Part shown: positions 1-6,836 of the stretch, piece by piece | Layout: each line of letters begins with the position of its first letter | Position numbering within the stretch: position 1 is the stretch's first letter | Assembly: GCA_030653405.1 (NCBI GenBank) | Contig: JAURZO010000075.1 | Coordinates: 1-9,215 of the forward strand | Source: Zwartia sp. | GTDB lineage: Bacteria > Pseudomonadota > Gammaproteobacteria > Burkholderiales > Burkholderiaceae_B | DNA length: 9,215 nucleotides | Reading direction: 5' to 3' | Position numbers and translations under genes: made by a program | The notes under the pieces: model-generated | The model's database searches: none | The model's input: only the letters and a program-made list of their open reading frames with translations | Told to the model about the DNA's origin: nothing

Positions 1-79
1 TGTTTCGCTCAATCTGACCGGAAAGCTGCAATGCCCTTTCCTTAAGCCGAGCAATGTCGAAGTCATTTGGTTGATACAT
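1..79 (-). CDS. 5' end of an unidentified protein (partial)
   Basis: An ATG read on the minus strand at 79-77 opens a frame that stays open to the window edge, giving 26 codons. The visible N-terminus begins MYQPNDFDIARL and continues as a charged, probably helical segment ending near QIERN. There is no signal peptide and no motif I recognise. No good Shine-Dalgarno sequence precedes the ATG, and the frame stays open upstream to a stop at 166-164 without another ATG, so this start is the simplest choice but not certain. The gene diverges from blc, so the AT-rich spacer between them probably holds both promoters. No function is proposed. Confidence 0.45.
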   Translation of the reverse strand, partial: MYQPNDFDIARLKERALQLSGQIERN

Positions 80-350
80 CGTTAAACCAATAAAAACATG
101 ATTTGACGATCGTACGACTGAACAAGAAATGCAAGCCAATACGTATTTGGTATGACGTAATGGCTAATATTCATTAGTTACTAATGGGATATGCATAGCA
201 GTTAATGATATTTATCAATCAAACTGCCAGGTGCACACATTTAAAAGGTGTGTATCGCAAAGACTGTATTCGACTTAACTTAAAAGAGTTATTGCTCAAT
301 GTTGTGAGCCATCTGACAACATTTAAACTCTATGGGGTAAGCTTTAAGCT
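80..350. promoter_or_regulatory. AT-rich divergent intergenic region upstream of blc
   Basis: This 271-bp spacer is visibly more AT-rich than the flanking genes. It contains several short inverted repeats: overlapping 8-bp palindromes ACGATCGT and TCGTACGA (106-117), a 15-bp palindrome (172-186), an FNR/Fur-like box (205-218), 8-bp arms in the presumed blc leader (298-323), and AGCTT-T-AAGCT (340-350) directly before the blc start. No convincing sigma-70 -35/-10 pair was found. No coding frame in it looks real. Confidence 0.5.
205..218 (+). promoter_or_regulatory. FNR-like (alternatively Fur-like) operator upstream of blc
   Basis: ATGAT-ATTT-ATCAA matches the FNR/ANR consensus TTGAT-N4-ATCAA at 9 of 10 positions. 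The same stretch (201-219) also matches the classical 19-bp Fur consensus at 13 of 19 positions, so the regulator is ambiguous. The box centre is 211.5. A weak -10-like TTTAAA lies at 240-245, which would put the box near -41, the usual class II activator position. That geometry is inferred, since no transcription start is known. Confidence 0.35.
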
Positions 351-920
351 ATGAAAACACTCAATACTTTCAAAACCTTTAGTCAACGCATCACCCGCAT
401 ACTTTTGCTCGGGACGATCGCCGTGATGTTGACGGCCTGCTCAACCGCCCCACCCGAGGGGCTCACCTCAGTGACACCTTTTGATGTCAAACGTTATCTC
501 GGCAAATGGTATGAAATCGCGCGCTTAGATCACTCTTTCGAGCGTGATCTCAGCGATGTCAGTGCGACCTACACGTTAAATTCCGATGGCAGCTTAGAGG
601 TCATTAACCGTGGCTTTAACGTGAAAAAGGATTTCTGGAAATCAGCAACCGGGCACGCCTTGTTCACAGGCAGCCCCACTCAGGGCTCGCTCAAGGTCTC
701 TTTCTTTGGCCCTTTTTATGGTGGCTATCACGTCCTGGCTCTGGATCAAGCAGGCTACCAATGGGCCTTGGTGGCCGGACCTGACCGAGACTACCTATGG
801 ATATTGGCGCGCACAAAGGTGCTGGCGCCCGAGCTCCAGAATCAGCTAGTCACCACAGCCAAACAAATGGGTTTCGCGACGGACAAGCTTATCTGGGTCG
901 AACAGAATCGGGCAGATTAA
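351..920 (+). CDS. blc: Outer-membrane lipoprotein lipocalin Blc
   Basis: This is a bacterial lipocalin of the Blc family, a small beta-barrel that binds fatty acids or lysophospholipids at the outer membrane and is linked to envelope maintenance under stress. Residues 1-29 form a lipoprotein signal peptide: basic N-region, hydrophobic core, then lipobox LTAC with the lipidated Cys30. Ser at +2 fits transport to the outer membrane. The lipocalin signature GKWYEIAR lies at 51-58. Further Blc hallmarks are the FFGPFYGGYHV block and GPDRDYLWILART near the C-terminus. At 189 aa the length is normal once the signal peptide is counted. The Shine-Dalgarno is weak (GGGG at 334-337). The stop overlaps the ispH stop on the other strand. 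Family assignment is firm; the ligand and regulation are inferred. Confidence 0.93.
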   Translation: MKTLNTFKTFSQRITRILLLGTIAVMLTACSTAPPEGLTSVTPFDVKRYLGKWYEIARLDHSFERDLSDVSATYTLNSDGSLEVINRGFNVKKDFWKSATGHALFTGSPTQGSLKVSFFGPFYGGYHVLALDQAGYQWALVAGPDRDYLWILARTKVLAPELQNQLVTTAKQMGFATDKLIWVEQNRAD

Positions 921-1864
921 ATCGCTTTGCGTGACAATCCTTTTGGCAAAGGAAACGAGACATTCTCGTGCAAACCATCCATCGTGCGTACCGAGACAGC
1001 ACCGAGCTCTTTGAGACGCTGAATCACTTGTTGAACGAGCAGCTCCGGTGCCGATGCGCCCGCTGTAATACCAATCCGCTGCCGCCCTTCGAGCCATGCA
1101 GGATCAATCGACTGCGGACCATCAATGAGGTAAGCAGGGATACCCATACGCTCGGCGACCTCGCGCAAGCGATTGGAGTTCGAGCTGTTGGCACTCCCCA
1201 CGACCAACACTAAATCTGAAGCGGGAGCCAACACTTTGACAGCATCCTGACGATTTTGTGTGGCGTAGCAAATATCGCTCTTTTTGGGTTCCTGAATGTG
1301 CGGAAATCGCGTGCGCAACGCCTGTGCGACCTCGGCTGCATCATCAACAGATAGTGTTGTTTGCGTCACAAAAGCGAGCTTGTCAGGATTCGCGACCTGA
1401 AGCTTCATCACATCCTCAGTGGTCTCGACCAAGTACATCCCGTCTTTGGACTGACCGAGCGTGCCTTCTACCTCGGGATGGCCTTTGTGGCCGATCATCA
1501 CAATCTCACAGCCATTGGCACGCATCCGTTCTACCTCGACATGCACCTTGGTGACCAGCGGACAGGTCGCATCAAATACTTGTAATCCCCGTTGCTCCGC
1601 ATCAGCGCGCACCGCTTTGGATACCCCATGAGCAGAAAAGACCACGATGCCACCTTGAGGCGCTTCGTCTAGCTCCTCGATAAAAACGGCACCCTTAGCG
1701 CGCAGGTCTTCGACCACGAAGCGATTGTGTACGATCTCGTGGCGCACATAGATAGGCGCACCATGTAACTCGATGGCGCGTTCAACAATGTCGATTGCAC
1801 GATCCACCCCTGCGCAAAACCCCCGAGGCTGAGCCAACAGAATCTCGGAACCCGCACCTGACAT
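917..1864 (-). CDS. ispH: 4-hydroxy-3-methylbut-2-enyl diphosphate reductase IspH (LytB)
   Basis: IspH carries out the last step of the MEP isoprenoid pathway, reducing HMBPP to IPP and DMAPP in the cytoplasm with a [4Fe-4S] cluster. The three cluster cysteines are visible at C17 (PRGFCAGV), C101 (DATCPLVTK) and C199 (SDICYATQNRQ). Substrate-binding histidines lie in RHEIVHNR (H46), SAHGV (H79) and GHPEVEGT (H129), and E131 in that last motif corresponds to the catalytic glutamate. The 315-aa length is standard. I chose the ATG at 1864, which overlaps the fkpB stop as TGATG with a G-rich stretch 7 nt upstream. A GTG one codon earlier (1867) is an equally possible start. The gene is translationally coupled to fkpB, as expected from their common linkage in proteobacteria. 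Confidence 0.97.
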   Translation of the reverse strand: MSGAGSEILLAQPRGFCAGVDRAIDIVERAIELHGAPIYVRHEIVHNRFVVEDLRAKGAVFIEELDEAPQGGIVVFSAHGVSKAVRADAEQRGLQVFDATCPLVTKVHVEVERMRANGCEIVMIGHKGHPEVEGTLGQSKDGMYLVETTEDVMKLQVANPDKLAFVTQTTLSVDDAAEVAQALRTRFPHIQEPKKSDICYATQNRQDAVKVLAPASDLVLVVGSANSSNSNRLREVAERMGIPAYLIDGPQSIDPAWLEGRQRIGITAGASAPELLVQQVIQRLKELGAVSVRTMDGLHENVSFPLPKGLSRKAI

Positions 1865-2340
1865 CACAACACCCCCAGCAAATCGACATCCACACGAAGC
1901 GTGAGTCCGGCGAGCGGATGGTTAAAGTCAAACAGAGCCGACTCTTCGCCAAACTCTTTGAGCACACCTGAGTAGCGCCCGCCATTGGGTGCCGTGAACT
2001 CCACCATATCGCCCGGATCGAACGTGGCGTCGGGTCCCGCATGCTCGGCCAGCATGCTGCGAGACACGCGCTGAATCAATTCAGGATTGCGATCGCCATA
2101 AGCAGCTTCGGGCTTGAGTGTGTAACTGAAGCAGTCACCTTCTGGATGTCCGAGCAAAGGCGTCTCCATGCCAGGGGACCATTGACCGCTCCCAAGCTGC
2201 AAAGTCGCCGGACGACCATCAAACGTACTGATAAAGGTCGACCCCGCAGCAGGACCGTCTTCGATCACGATGCGATAGTGGAGAGTAAGGTATGAATCCG
2301 CACGGACAACGGGCGGAGTGGTTGAGGCCTGATCAATCAA
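1864..2340 (-). CDS. fkpB: FKBP-type peptidyl-prolyl cis-trans isomerase FkpB (SlpA)
   Basis: This is a cytoplasmic prolyl isomerase/chaperone of the SlyD/SlpA group. The FKBP fold is seen in LTLHYRIVIEDG (18-29), LGSGQWSPGMETPLLG (49-64, the usual region around the active-site pocket), TLKPEAAYG (74-82) and FDFNHPLAGLTL (138-149), the last being a hallmark of this subfamily. The segment between 83 and 137 corresponds to the inserted chaperone flap. At 158 aa it is slightly longer than the E. coli protein. The start is TTG at 2340, supported by GGTGA six bases upstream and by the absence of an in-frame ATG before the conserved core. Its stop overlaps the ispH start, so the two form an operon. 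Confidence 0.93.
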   Translation of the reverse strand: MIDQASTTPPVVRADSYLTLHYRIVIEDGPAAGSTFISTFDGRPATLQLGSGQWSPGMETPLLGHPEGDCFSYTLKPEAAYGDRNPELIQRVSRSMLAEHAGPDATFDPGDMVEFTAPNGGRYSGVLKEFGEESALFDFNHPLAGLTLRVDVDLLGVL

Positions 2341-2391
2341 AATCTGTCACCGTAGAGGGCTTGGCTAAACGCCTATTTTAGAGCCTTCCAG
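2341..2391. promoter_or_regulatory. Divergent fkpB / radC promoter region
   Basis: Only 51 bp separate the two divergent genes. Read on the minus strand, TAAAAT (2380-2375) matches the -10 consensus at 5 of 6 positions and would give an fkpB leader of roughly 27 nt. The matching -35 would lie inside the start of radC and is poor. TATTTT on the plus strand at 2374-2379 could serve radC. Both promoters remain tentative. Confidence 0.3.
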
Positions 2392-3069
2392 ATGACCTTG
2401 CGCGAACAACTTCCCCCGGACCAGCGACCACGCGAAAGAATGTTGCAACATGGTGCCGACAGCCTGACAAATACCGAGCTTCTCGCACTCATTTTCGGCA
2501 CAGGGACACGCGGCCTCAATGCCCTGCAGCTGGCTCAACAAGTGCTCAGCCGCTTTGGTGGACTGCGGCCACTGCTCAACGCCAATAGTGAAGACCTTAG
2601 ATCGATCATGGGTTTAGGTGATGCCCGTATTTGCCAACTAAGCGCGATCCAAACTCTCGCGCGTCGTGCGCTAGAAGAAGAGCTCAAGCGCGAATGCTCA
2701 CTTAAACATCCGATTCAAGTCAAAGCGTACTGCGCTGCCTTGCTCGCGCACGCTTCGATCGAGCGTTGCGTGGCATTATTCCTGGATAACCAGCATCGGC
2801 TGATTGAGGCCAAAGAAATTTCACAGGGCACGCTCACAGAAACCACGATTTACCCCCGCGAGCTGGTCAAGGCAGCGCTCGCCCACCATGCAGCAGCAAT
2901 TATTTTGGCGCATAACCACCCCTCCGGGCTCGCAAAGCCAAGCGCAGCCGACATTGCACTGACACAACAACTCAAACGCTCTCTGGCCATCGTGGACATT
3001 GAGTTACTCGATCACCTCATCGTCGCGGGCCATCAGGTGATTTCCATCGCCGAGCTTGGCCAGATGTAA
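2392..3069 (+). CDS. radC: RadC family JAB1/MPN-domain protein
   Basis: This is a RadC (UPF0758) protein, 225 aa, the usual length. The N-terminal part (about 1-95) carries the RPRERMLQHGADSLTNTELLA block and a helix-hairpin-helix-like segment (SIMGLGDARICQL). The C-terminal half is a metalloprotease-like JAB1/MPN domain with the complete JAMM pattern: H174-N-H176, S184 and D187 in AHNHPSG...PSAAD, and probably E142 upstream. The original DNA-repair role of RadC has been questioned, and its biochemical function is still unsettled. It has a poor Shine-Dalgarno, starts 51 bp from divergent fkpB, and ends directly at a strong terminator. In many proteobacteria radC sits beside rpmB-rpmG, but here about 5.3 kb intervenes. 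Confidence 0.95.
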   Translation: MTLREQLPPDQRPRERMLQHGADSLTNTELLALIFGTGTRGLNALQLAQQVLSRFGGLRPLLNANSEDLRSIMGLGDARICQLSAIQTLARRALEEELKRECSLKHPIQVKAYCAALLAHASIERCVALFLDNQHRLIEAKEISQGTLTETTIYPRELVKAALAHHAAAIILAHNHPSGLAKPSAADIALTQQLKRSLAIVDIELLDHLIVAGHQVISIAELGQM

Positions 3070-3096
3070 AAAAGGGCAGCCTAGGCTGCCCTTTTT
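3069..3096. terminator. Perfect palindromic bidirectional terminator
   Basis: A perfect 28-bp palindrome with arms A5-GGGCAGCC and GGCTGCCC-T5 begins within the radC stop codon. Both strands have a GC-rich stem followed by a T tract, so it can stop radC on the plus strand and the thiolase gene (stop at 3207) on the minus strand. Confidence 0.93.
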
Positions 3097-3188
3097 ATGA
3101 AACGCTTGTGGTTTAAGCGCTTGTGGATTGGGCACTTATGTTTAAGCGCTTTCGTGTTTTAAGCTCTTTTGTGTTTTAAACACTTATG
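3097..3188. repeat. Degenerate tandem repeat patch, six units of 14-17 bp
   Basis: Six head-to-tail units follow the terminator: ATGAAACGCTTGTGG (3097-3111), TTTAAGCGCTTGTGG (3112-3126), ATTGGGCACTTATG (3127-3140), TTTAAGCGCTTTCGTGT (3141-3157), TTTAAGCTCTTTTGTGT (3158-3174) and TTTAAACACTTATG (3175-3188). Units 4 and 5 are exactly adjacent and differ at 2 of 17 positions. Units 3 and 6 share the CACTTATG ending. Several units hold the palindrome AAGCGCTT. The patch lies in the 3' region shared by convergent radC and the thiolase. Its function is unknown; it may be a decayed minisatellite. Confidence 0.75.
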
Positions 3189-3206
3189 AACTTGGGCGCC
3201 TTTTTC

Positions 3207-4388
3207 TTAAGCACGTTCGAAAATCGCTGCGATACCTTGACCGCCACCGATACACATTGTTACCAAAGCGTAACGCCCGCCAGTCCGATGCAATTCGTAA
3301 ATCGCTTTGGTCGTCACAATCGCACCGGTCGCACCAATCGGATGTCCCAACGAAATACCACTACCGTTAGGATTCAGGCGATTTGCATCCAACTTGAGCT
3401 CTTTCGCCACCGCGCAAGCCTGTGCGGCAAACGCCTCGTTGGCTTCGATCACATCCATCTGATCGATGGTCAGACCAGCACGCTTCATGACAGCTTGCGT
3501 AGCGGGGACTGGACCAATACCCATGATTTTCGGATCCACGCCAGCGTGCGCATAAGCGACCAAACGTGCCAGAGGTTTCGCACCACTCGACTTGACAGCC
3601 TCGCCGCTCATCATGAGTACAGCGGCAGCACCGTCATTGATACCGGAGGCATTTCCCGCTGTGACAGTACCGTTTTCTTTGACAAAGACGGCGCGCAAAG
3701 CGGCAAGACCCTCGAGCGTGACATCGCGTCTTGGATGTTCATCGACTTTAAACTCAACCTCACCCTTGCGTGTCTTGATCACGACAGGAACGATCTGATC
3801 GTTAAAGCGACCTTCGTCCTGCGCTTGAGCAGCGCGACGATGCGACTCGACCGCCAAAGCATCCTGATCGGCGCGTGAAATACCAAACTGTTTGGCAACC
3901 GCTTCGGCCGTGATACCCATATGGGTCCGCTCAAACGGATCGGTCAAGGCACCCACCATCATGTCGATCACGGTCGTGTCGCCCATGCGCGCGCCAAAGC
4001 GCTGCGTTTGAGACAGGTAACCTCCACGGCTCATCGATTCGGCTCCGCCGCCAATCGCCATCTCGGTGTCGCCTAATAGAATCGATTGCGCACTTGAAAC
4101 AATCGCCTGCAGTCCAGAACCACACAATCGGTTCACGTTAAACGCGGCGCAAGTTTGCGGTAGTCCGGCATTCAGAGCCACGACGCGTGACAAATACATA
4201 TCTCGCGCTTCTGTGTGCACCACATGACCAAAAGCCAAGTGACCCACATCTTTGCCATCGACACCAGAGCGCTGCAACACCGCTTTGACGACCGTCGTGC
4301 CCAAATCAATCGGCGCGACGTCTTTGAGACCGCCACCAAAGTCACCCACGGCGGTTCTGGCTGCACCAGTAATCCATACTTCACGCAT
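3207..4388 (-). CDS. bktB: Acetyl-CoA acetyltransferase / beta-ketothiolase (BktB-like)
   Basis: This thiolase catalyses reversible Claisen condensation or thiolysis of acyl-CoAs, for example two acetyl-CoA to acetoacetyl-CoA. All catalytic residues are present: nucleophilic C89 in NRLCGSGLQA, H349 in GHPIGATGA, C379 in MCIGGGQGIA, and N317 in NEAF. The length of 393 aa is typical. Blocks such as TEARDMYLSRV, ENGTVTAGNASG and KPLARLVAYAHAGVDP closely resemble BktB of Cupriavidus, the broad-specificity thiolase of polyhydroxyalkanoate and acyl-CoA metabolism. Sequence alone cannot separate this from a PhaA- or AtoB-like role. The ATG at 4388 is chosen because AAGGAG lies six bases upstream; a longer frame to 4442 lacks this support. 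No pha genes are adjacent. It is transcribed away from the monooxygenase gene. Confidence 0.93.
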   Translation of the reverse strand: MREVWITGAARTAVGDFGGGLKDVAPIDLGTTVVKAVLQRSGVDGKDVGHLAFGHVVHTEARDMYLSRVVALNAGLPQTCAAFNVNRLCGSGLQAIVSSAQSILLGDTEMAIGGGAESMSRGGYLSQTQRFGARMGDTTVIDMMVGALTDPFERTHMGITAEAVAKQFGISRADQDALAVESHRRAAQAQDEGRFNDQIVPVVIKTRKGEVEFKVDEHPRRDVTLEGLAALRAVFVKENGTVTAGNASGINDGAAAVLMMSGEAVKSSGAKPLARLVAYAHAGVDPKIMGIGPVPATQAVMKRAGLTIDQMDVIEANEAFAAQACAVAKELKLDANRLNPNGSGISLGHPIGATGAIVTTKAIYELHRTGGRYALVTMCIGGGQGIAAIFERA

Positions 4389-4436
4389 CGCGCGCTCCTT
4401 AGACAGAGAAAATTGGCAAACGAGACACAAAGGATG

Positions 4437-4464
4437 TTGCATCCCGCAGATAAAAAAGTATCAT
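4437..4464 (+). promoter_or_regulatory. Candidate promoter for the flavin monooxygenase
   Basis: TTGCAT (4437-4442) and TATCAT (4459-4464) are separated by 16 bp. The -10 matches consensus at 5 of 6 positions but the -35 at only 3. The predicted start near 4471 would fall in an 18-bp palindrome. A second -10-like TATAAG at 4476-4481 has no -35. Confidence 0.3.
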
Positions 4465-4468
4465 CGAT

Positions 4469-4486
4469 TTATCCTTATAAGCATAA
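4469..4486. promoter_or_regulatory. 18-bp palindrome in the divergent thiolase/monooxygenase spacer
   Basis: TTATCCTTATAAGCATAA is an inverted repeat with 8 of 9 base pairs complementary; only 4473 and 4482 fail. It lies in the 124-bp spacer between two divergent starts, a usual place for a repressor or activator site acting on both. No regulator gene is adjacent, so its owner is unknown. Confidence 0.35.
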
Positions 4487-4512
4487 CCCGACCAGAGATC
4501 CCGAGACACCCT

Positions 4513-5529
4513 ATGAGTATTCCCTATTCGATTCTCGACCTGTCCCCCATTCCACAAGGGTTCACCGCGGCCGACGCCCTGCATCACTCTCGTGATCTGG
4601 CTCAGCATGCTGAAAGATGGGGTTACACACGTTACTGGCTGGCTGAACACCACAACATGACGGGCAATGCCAGCTCCGCGACTGCTGTCGTCATTGGGTA
4701 CGTGGCAGCCGGCACAAGCAGGATCCGGGTCGGTTCGGGCGGCGTGATGCTGCCTAACCATGCGCCACTGGTGATTGCAGAACAATTTGGCACGCTGGCC
4801 TCGTTGTATCCGGATCGAATCGACTTGGGTCTGGGACGGGCGCCAGGCACCGACCAGATGACCGCAAGAGCACTTCGTCGCGATTTATTAGGCAATTCCG
4901 ACCAATTCCCGCAGGATGTTCAGGAGCTTCAATATTATTTTGGCGAAATTCAGCCTGGGCAAGCAGTCAAAGCAATCCCTGGCGCTGGCCTGCATGTCCC
5001 TATCTGGATTTTGGGATCAAGCATGTATGGCGCCCAACTTGCGGCACATTTCGGCCTGCCCTACGCGTTTGCCTCGCATTTCGCCCCCGACTATCTGCTG
5101 GATGCCATGCGCGCTTACAAGAGCCTTTTCAAACCCTCTGCGCAGCAAAACAAACCCCACGCAATGATCGGAGTGAACGTCATTGCAGCCGACACTGACG
5201 AAGAGGCTAAGTATCTTTTTACAACGCACCAGCAGCACGCAACCCGGATGCGCCGCAATACGCGCGGGCAACTCCCACCACCGATCGACGACATTGAAAC
5301 GTTCTGGACTCCGCACGAAAAAATATCCGTGACGGAACAGCTTGCCTGTTCTGTTGTCGGCAGCCCAGAAACCGTCCGTCTGGGGCTCCAGAGGCTCGTC
5401 GAAAAAACGGGCGCCAACGAACTGATGATCACGGGACAAATCTTTGATCACCAAGCACGTCTGCACTCTTTTGAAATTGCAGCACAAGCCGCGCAAGCGG
5501 TCGACATCTCGGCGGCAATGGCGGCCTAG
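4513..5529 (+). CDS. yhbW: LLM-class flavin-dependent oxidoreductase (YhbW-like)
   Basis: This is a bacterial luciferase-like monooxygenase, a TIM-barrel enzyme using reduced flavin. It closely resembles E. coli YhbW along its length: SILDLSPIPQG near the N-terminus, YWLAEHHNMTG (41-51), GSGGVMLPNHAPLVIAEQFGTL (74-95), the LGLGRAPGTD block (105-114), ILGSSMYGAQLAAHFGLPYAFASHFAPD in the middle, and NGQIFDHQARLHSFE-type sequence (here TGQIFDHQARLHSFE) at the end. The length of 338 aa fits. The substrate of this group is not established. I chose the ATG at 4513 because family similarity starts there; the open frame extends upstream to 4252 but into the thiolase gene. Only a weak GAGA precedes it. 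It converges on cfa with 15 bp between stops and no terminator. Confidence 0.92.
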   Translation: MSIPYSILDLSPIPQGFTAADALHHSRDLAQHAERWGYTRYWLAEHHNMTGNASSATAVVIGYVAAGTSRIRVGSGGVMLPNHAPLVIAEQFGTLASLYPDRIDLGLGRAPGTDQMTARALRRDLLGNSDQFPQDVQELQYYFGEIQPGQAVKAIPGAGLHVPIWILGSSMYGAQLAAHFGLPYAFASHFAPDYLLDAMRAYKSLFKPSAQQNKPHAMIGVNVIAADTDEEAKYLFTTHQQHATRMRRNTRGQLPPPIDDIETFWTPHEKISVTEQLACSVVGSPETVRLGLQRLVEKTGANELMITGQIFDHQARLHSFEIAAQAAQAVDISAAMAA

Positions 5530-5544
5530 GACTGCGGTGAAAAA

Positions 5545-6801
5545 CTACGCGCGGAAAATATAGTCGCGCCGCCAGGGATAAGCTTGATCAGCAGGTTCGT
5601 CGAGCTCGTCCGTCCGTCCTGTGGGATTGTGCTGCGCAAGCACCTGATGCAGCGCGACCCAGCCATTTTCAAAGCCCTTCGCACAACCTGCGAGATACAT
5701 ACGATAGGCGCGCAAAGCCCGTGCGCCCTGTTCTCCAGGCAACACGCGCGCAGCCTCGTCAAGCCTGGCTTCGAGTGCATCACTCCAGGCCCACAGCGTG
5801 CGGGCGTAGTGAGGCCGCAAATTCTCAATGTCGAGCGCCTCGAGTCCGCCTGCGCTGAGCTCGGTGATCACATTGCCAATGTGCACTAACTCCCCGCCCG
5901 GGAAGATGTATTTTTCAATGAAATCCCCCATGCCATTGCCCAGCGCATCGTTGTGCAAACCACCCGCCGTAATGCCATGGTTCAAAATCAAACCGCCAGG
6001 ACGCAATAACTCTCGCAGGCGACTGAAATACTCTTTGAGTTGGGCGCGGCCGACATGCTCAAACATCCCAACAGAGGCGATTTTGTCATAGGGCTCGGAC
6101 ACATCCAGCTTGCGATAATCCAGTAATTGGACTCGCACCCTGTGGCCCAGTCCTTTTTCTTCGATCAAACGTGTCACATAAGCATATTGATTACGAGACA
6201 ACGTGATGCCGGTCGCATCCACGCCATAATGCTCAGCGGCCCAGAGCAAGAGCCCGCCCCAGCCCGCGCCGACATCCAGGAATCGCTCTCCGGCAGATAA
6301 GCGCAACTTGCGACAGATCAGATCAAGTTTTGCCTCCTGCGCTTGCGCGAGCGTCATGGAGGGTGTCTGGTAATACGCGCAAGAGTAAACGCGTCGTGGA
6401 TCGAGCCAAAGACCGTAAAAGTCATCCGAAAGGTCGTAGTGAAACTCGATCTGCTTGGCATCTTTCTCAATTGAATGACGCCAGACAGACATCACACGAG
6501 AAATCAAACCGGTCAGCCACCCCTGACGGGCGGCCTCGACGGGCGAGCCCGGCAAGATCGAAGCAGCAACTGCCATGATGTCCCGCATGGAGCCCTGCAC
6601 ATCGCAAATGCCCTCCACATAATCCTGACCGATCAATCCCACCTCGCCTGAGGCAAGATGCGCAAGCGCCTTTTTCTGTTTTGCGACAAGCGTGACCGAA
6701 GGATTAGGAGGCCCCAGTCGCATCCCATTAGGCAAAACCAACCCCAGATGCACAGGCAAAGATTCTAATTTTCTTTCAATAGATGCAATCAATGGATTCA
6801 C
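5545..6801 (-). CDS. cfa: Cyclopropane-fatty-acyl-phospholipid synthase
   Basis: This SAM-dependent methyltransferase adds a methylene bridge to unsaturated acyl chains of membrane phospholipids, usually in stationary phase or under acid stress. The N-terminal domain (about 1-110) contains the typical QDYVEGICDVQGSMRDIM element. YDLSDDFYGLWLD and YSCAYYQ (C141) precede SAM-binding motif I, LDVGAGWGG (175-183). GMFEHVG gives E248 and LNHGITAG gives H275, matching bicarbonate- and substrate-site residues of the E. coli enzyme. GDFIEKYIFPGGEL and the C-terminal FENGWVALHQVL region complete the family pattern. The length of 418 aa is normal. The start is GTG at 6801, the first start codon after an upstream stop in frame, with GGGG seven bases ahead. 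It is monocistronic, convergent with the monooxygenase and divergent from the transporter. Confidence 0.94.
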   Translation of the reverse strand: MNPLIASIERKLESLPVHLGLVLPNGMRLGPPNPSVTLVAKQKKALAHLASGEVGLIGQDYVEGICDVQGSMRDIMAVAASILPGSPVEAARQGWLTGLISRVMSVWRHSIEKDAKQIEFHYDLSDDFYGLWLDPRRVYSCAYYQTPSMTLAQAQEAKLDLICRKLRLSAGERFLDVGAGWGGLLLWAAEHYGVDATGITLSRNQYAYVTRLIEEKGLGHRVRVQLLDYRKLDVSEPYDKIASVGMFEHVGRAQLKEYFSRLRELLRPGGLILNHGITAGGLHNDALGNGMGDFIEKYIFPGGELVHIGNVITELSAGGLEALDIENLRPHYARTLWAWSDALEARLDEAARVLPGEQGARALRAYRMYLAGCAKGFENGWVALHQVLAQHNPTGRTDELDEPADQAYPWRRDYIFRA

Positions 6802-6836
6802 GCAGTCGCCCCACGAGTCAAATCGATAGACCCCAC

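Noticed and set aside
80..350. Horizontal-transfer boundary suggested by the AT-rich spacer
   Set aside because: Intergenic regions are normally AT-richer than genes, blc itself has ordinary base use, and there is no integrase, tRNA or direct repeat nearby.
3097..3162. 21-residue frame beginning MKRLWFKRLW within the repeat patch
   Set aside because: Its start lies in the T tract of the terminator with no Shine-Dalgarno, and the sequence is explained by the repeat units.
3186..3878. 230-codon plus-strand open frame antisense to the thiolase
   Set aside because: Its translation is low-complexity and matches no family I recognise, while the opposite strand encodes a complete thiolase with all catalytic residues.
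4389..4442. 18-residue N-terminal extension of the thiolase
   Set aside because: A strong AAGGAG is placed correctly for the ATG at 4388, and that start gives the standard family length.
4252..4512. 87-codon N-terminal extension of the flavin monooxygenase
   Set aside because: It would overlap the thiolase gene, and similarity to the family begins at the ATG at 4513.
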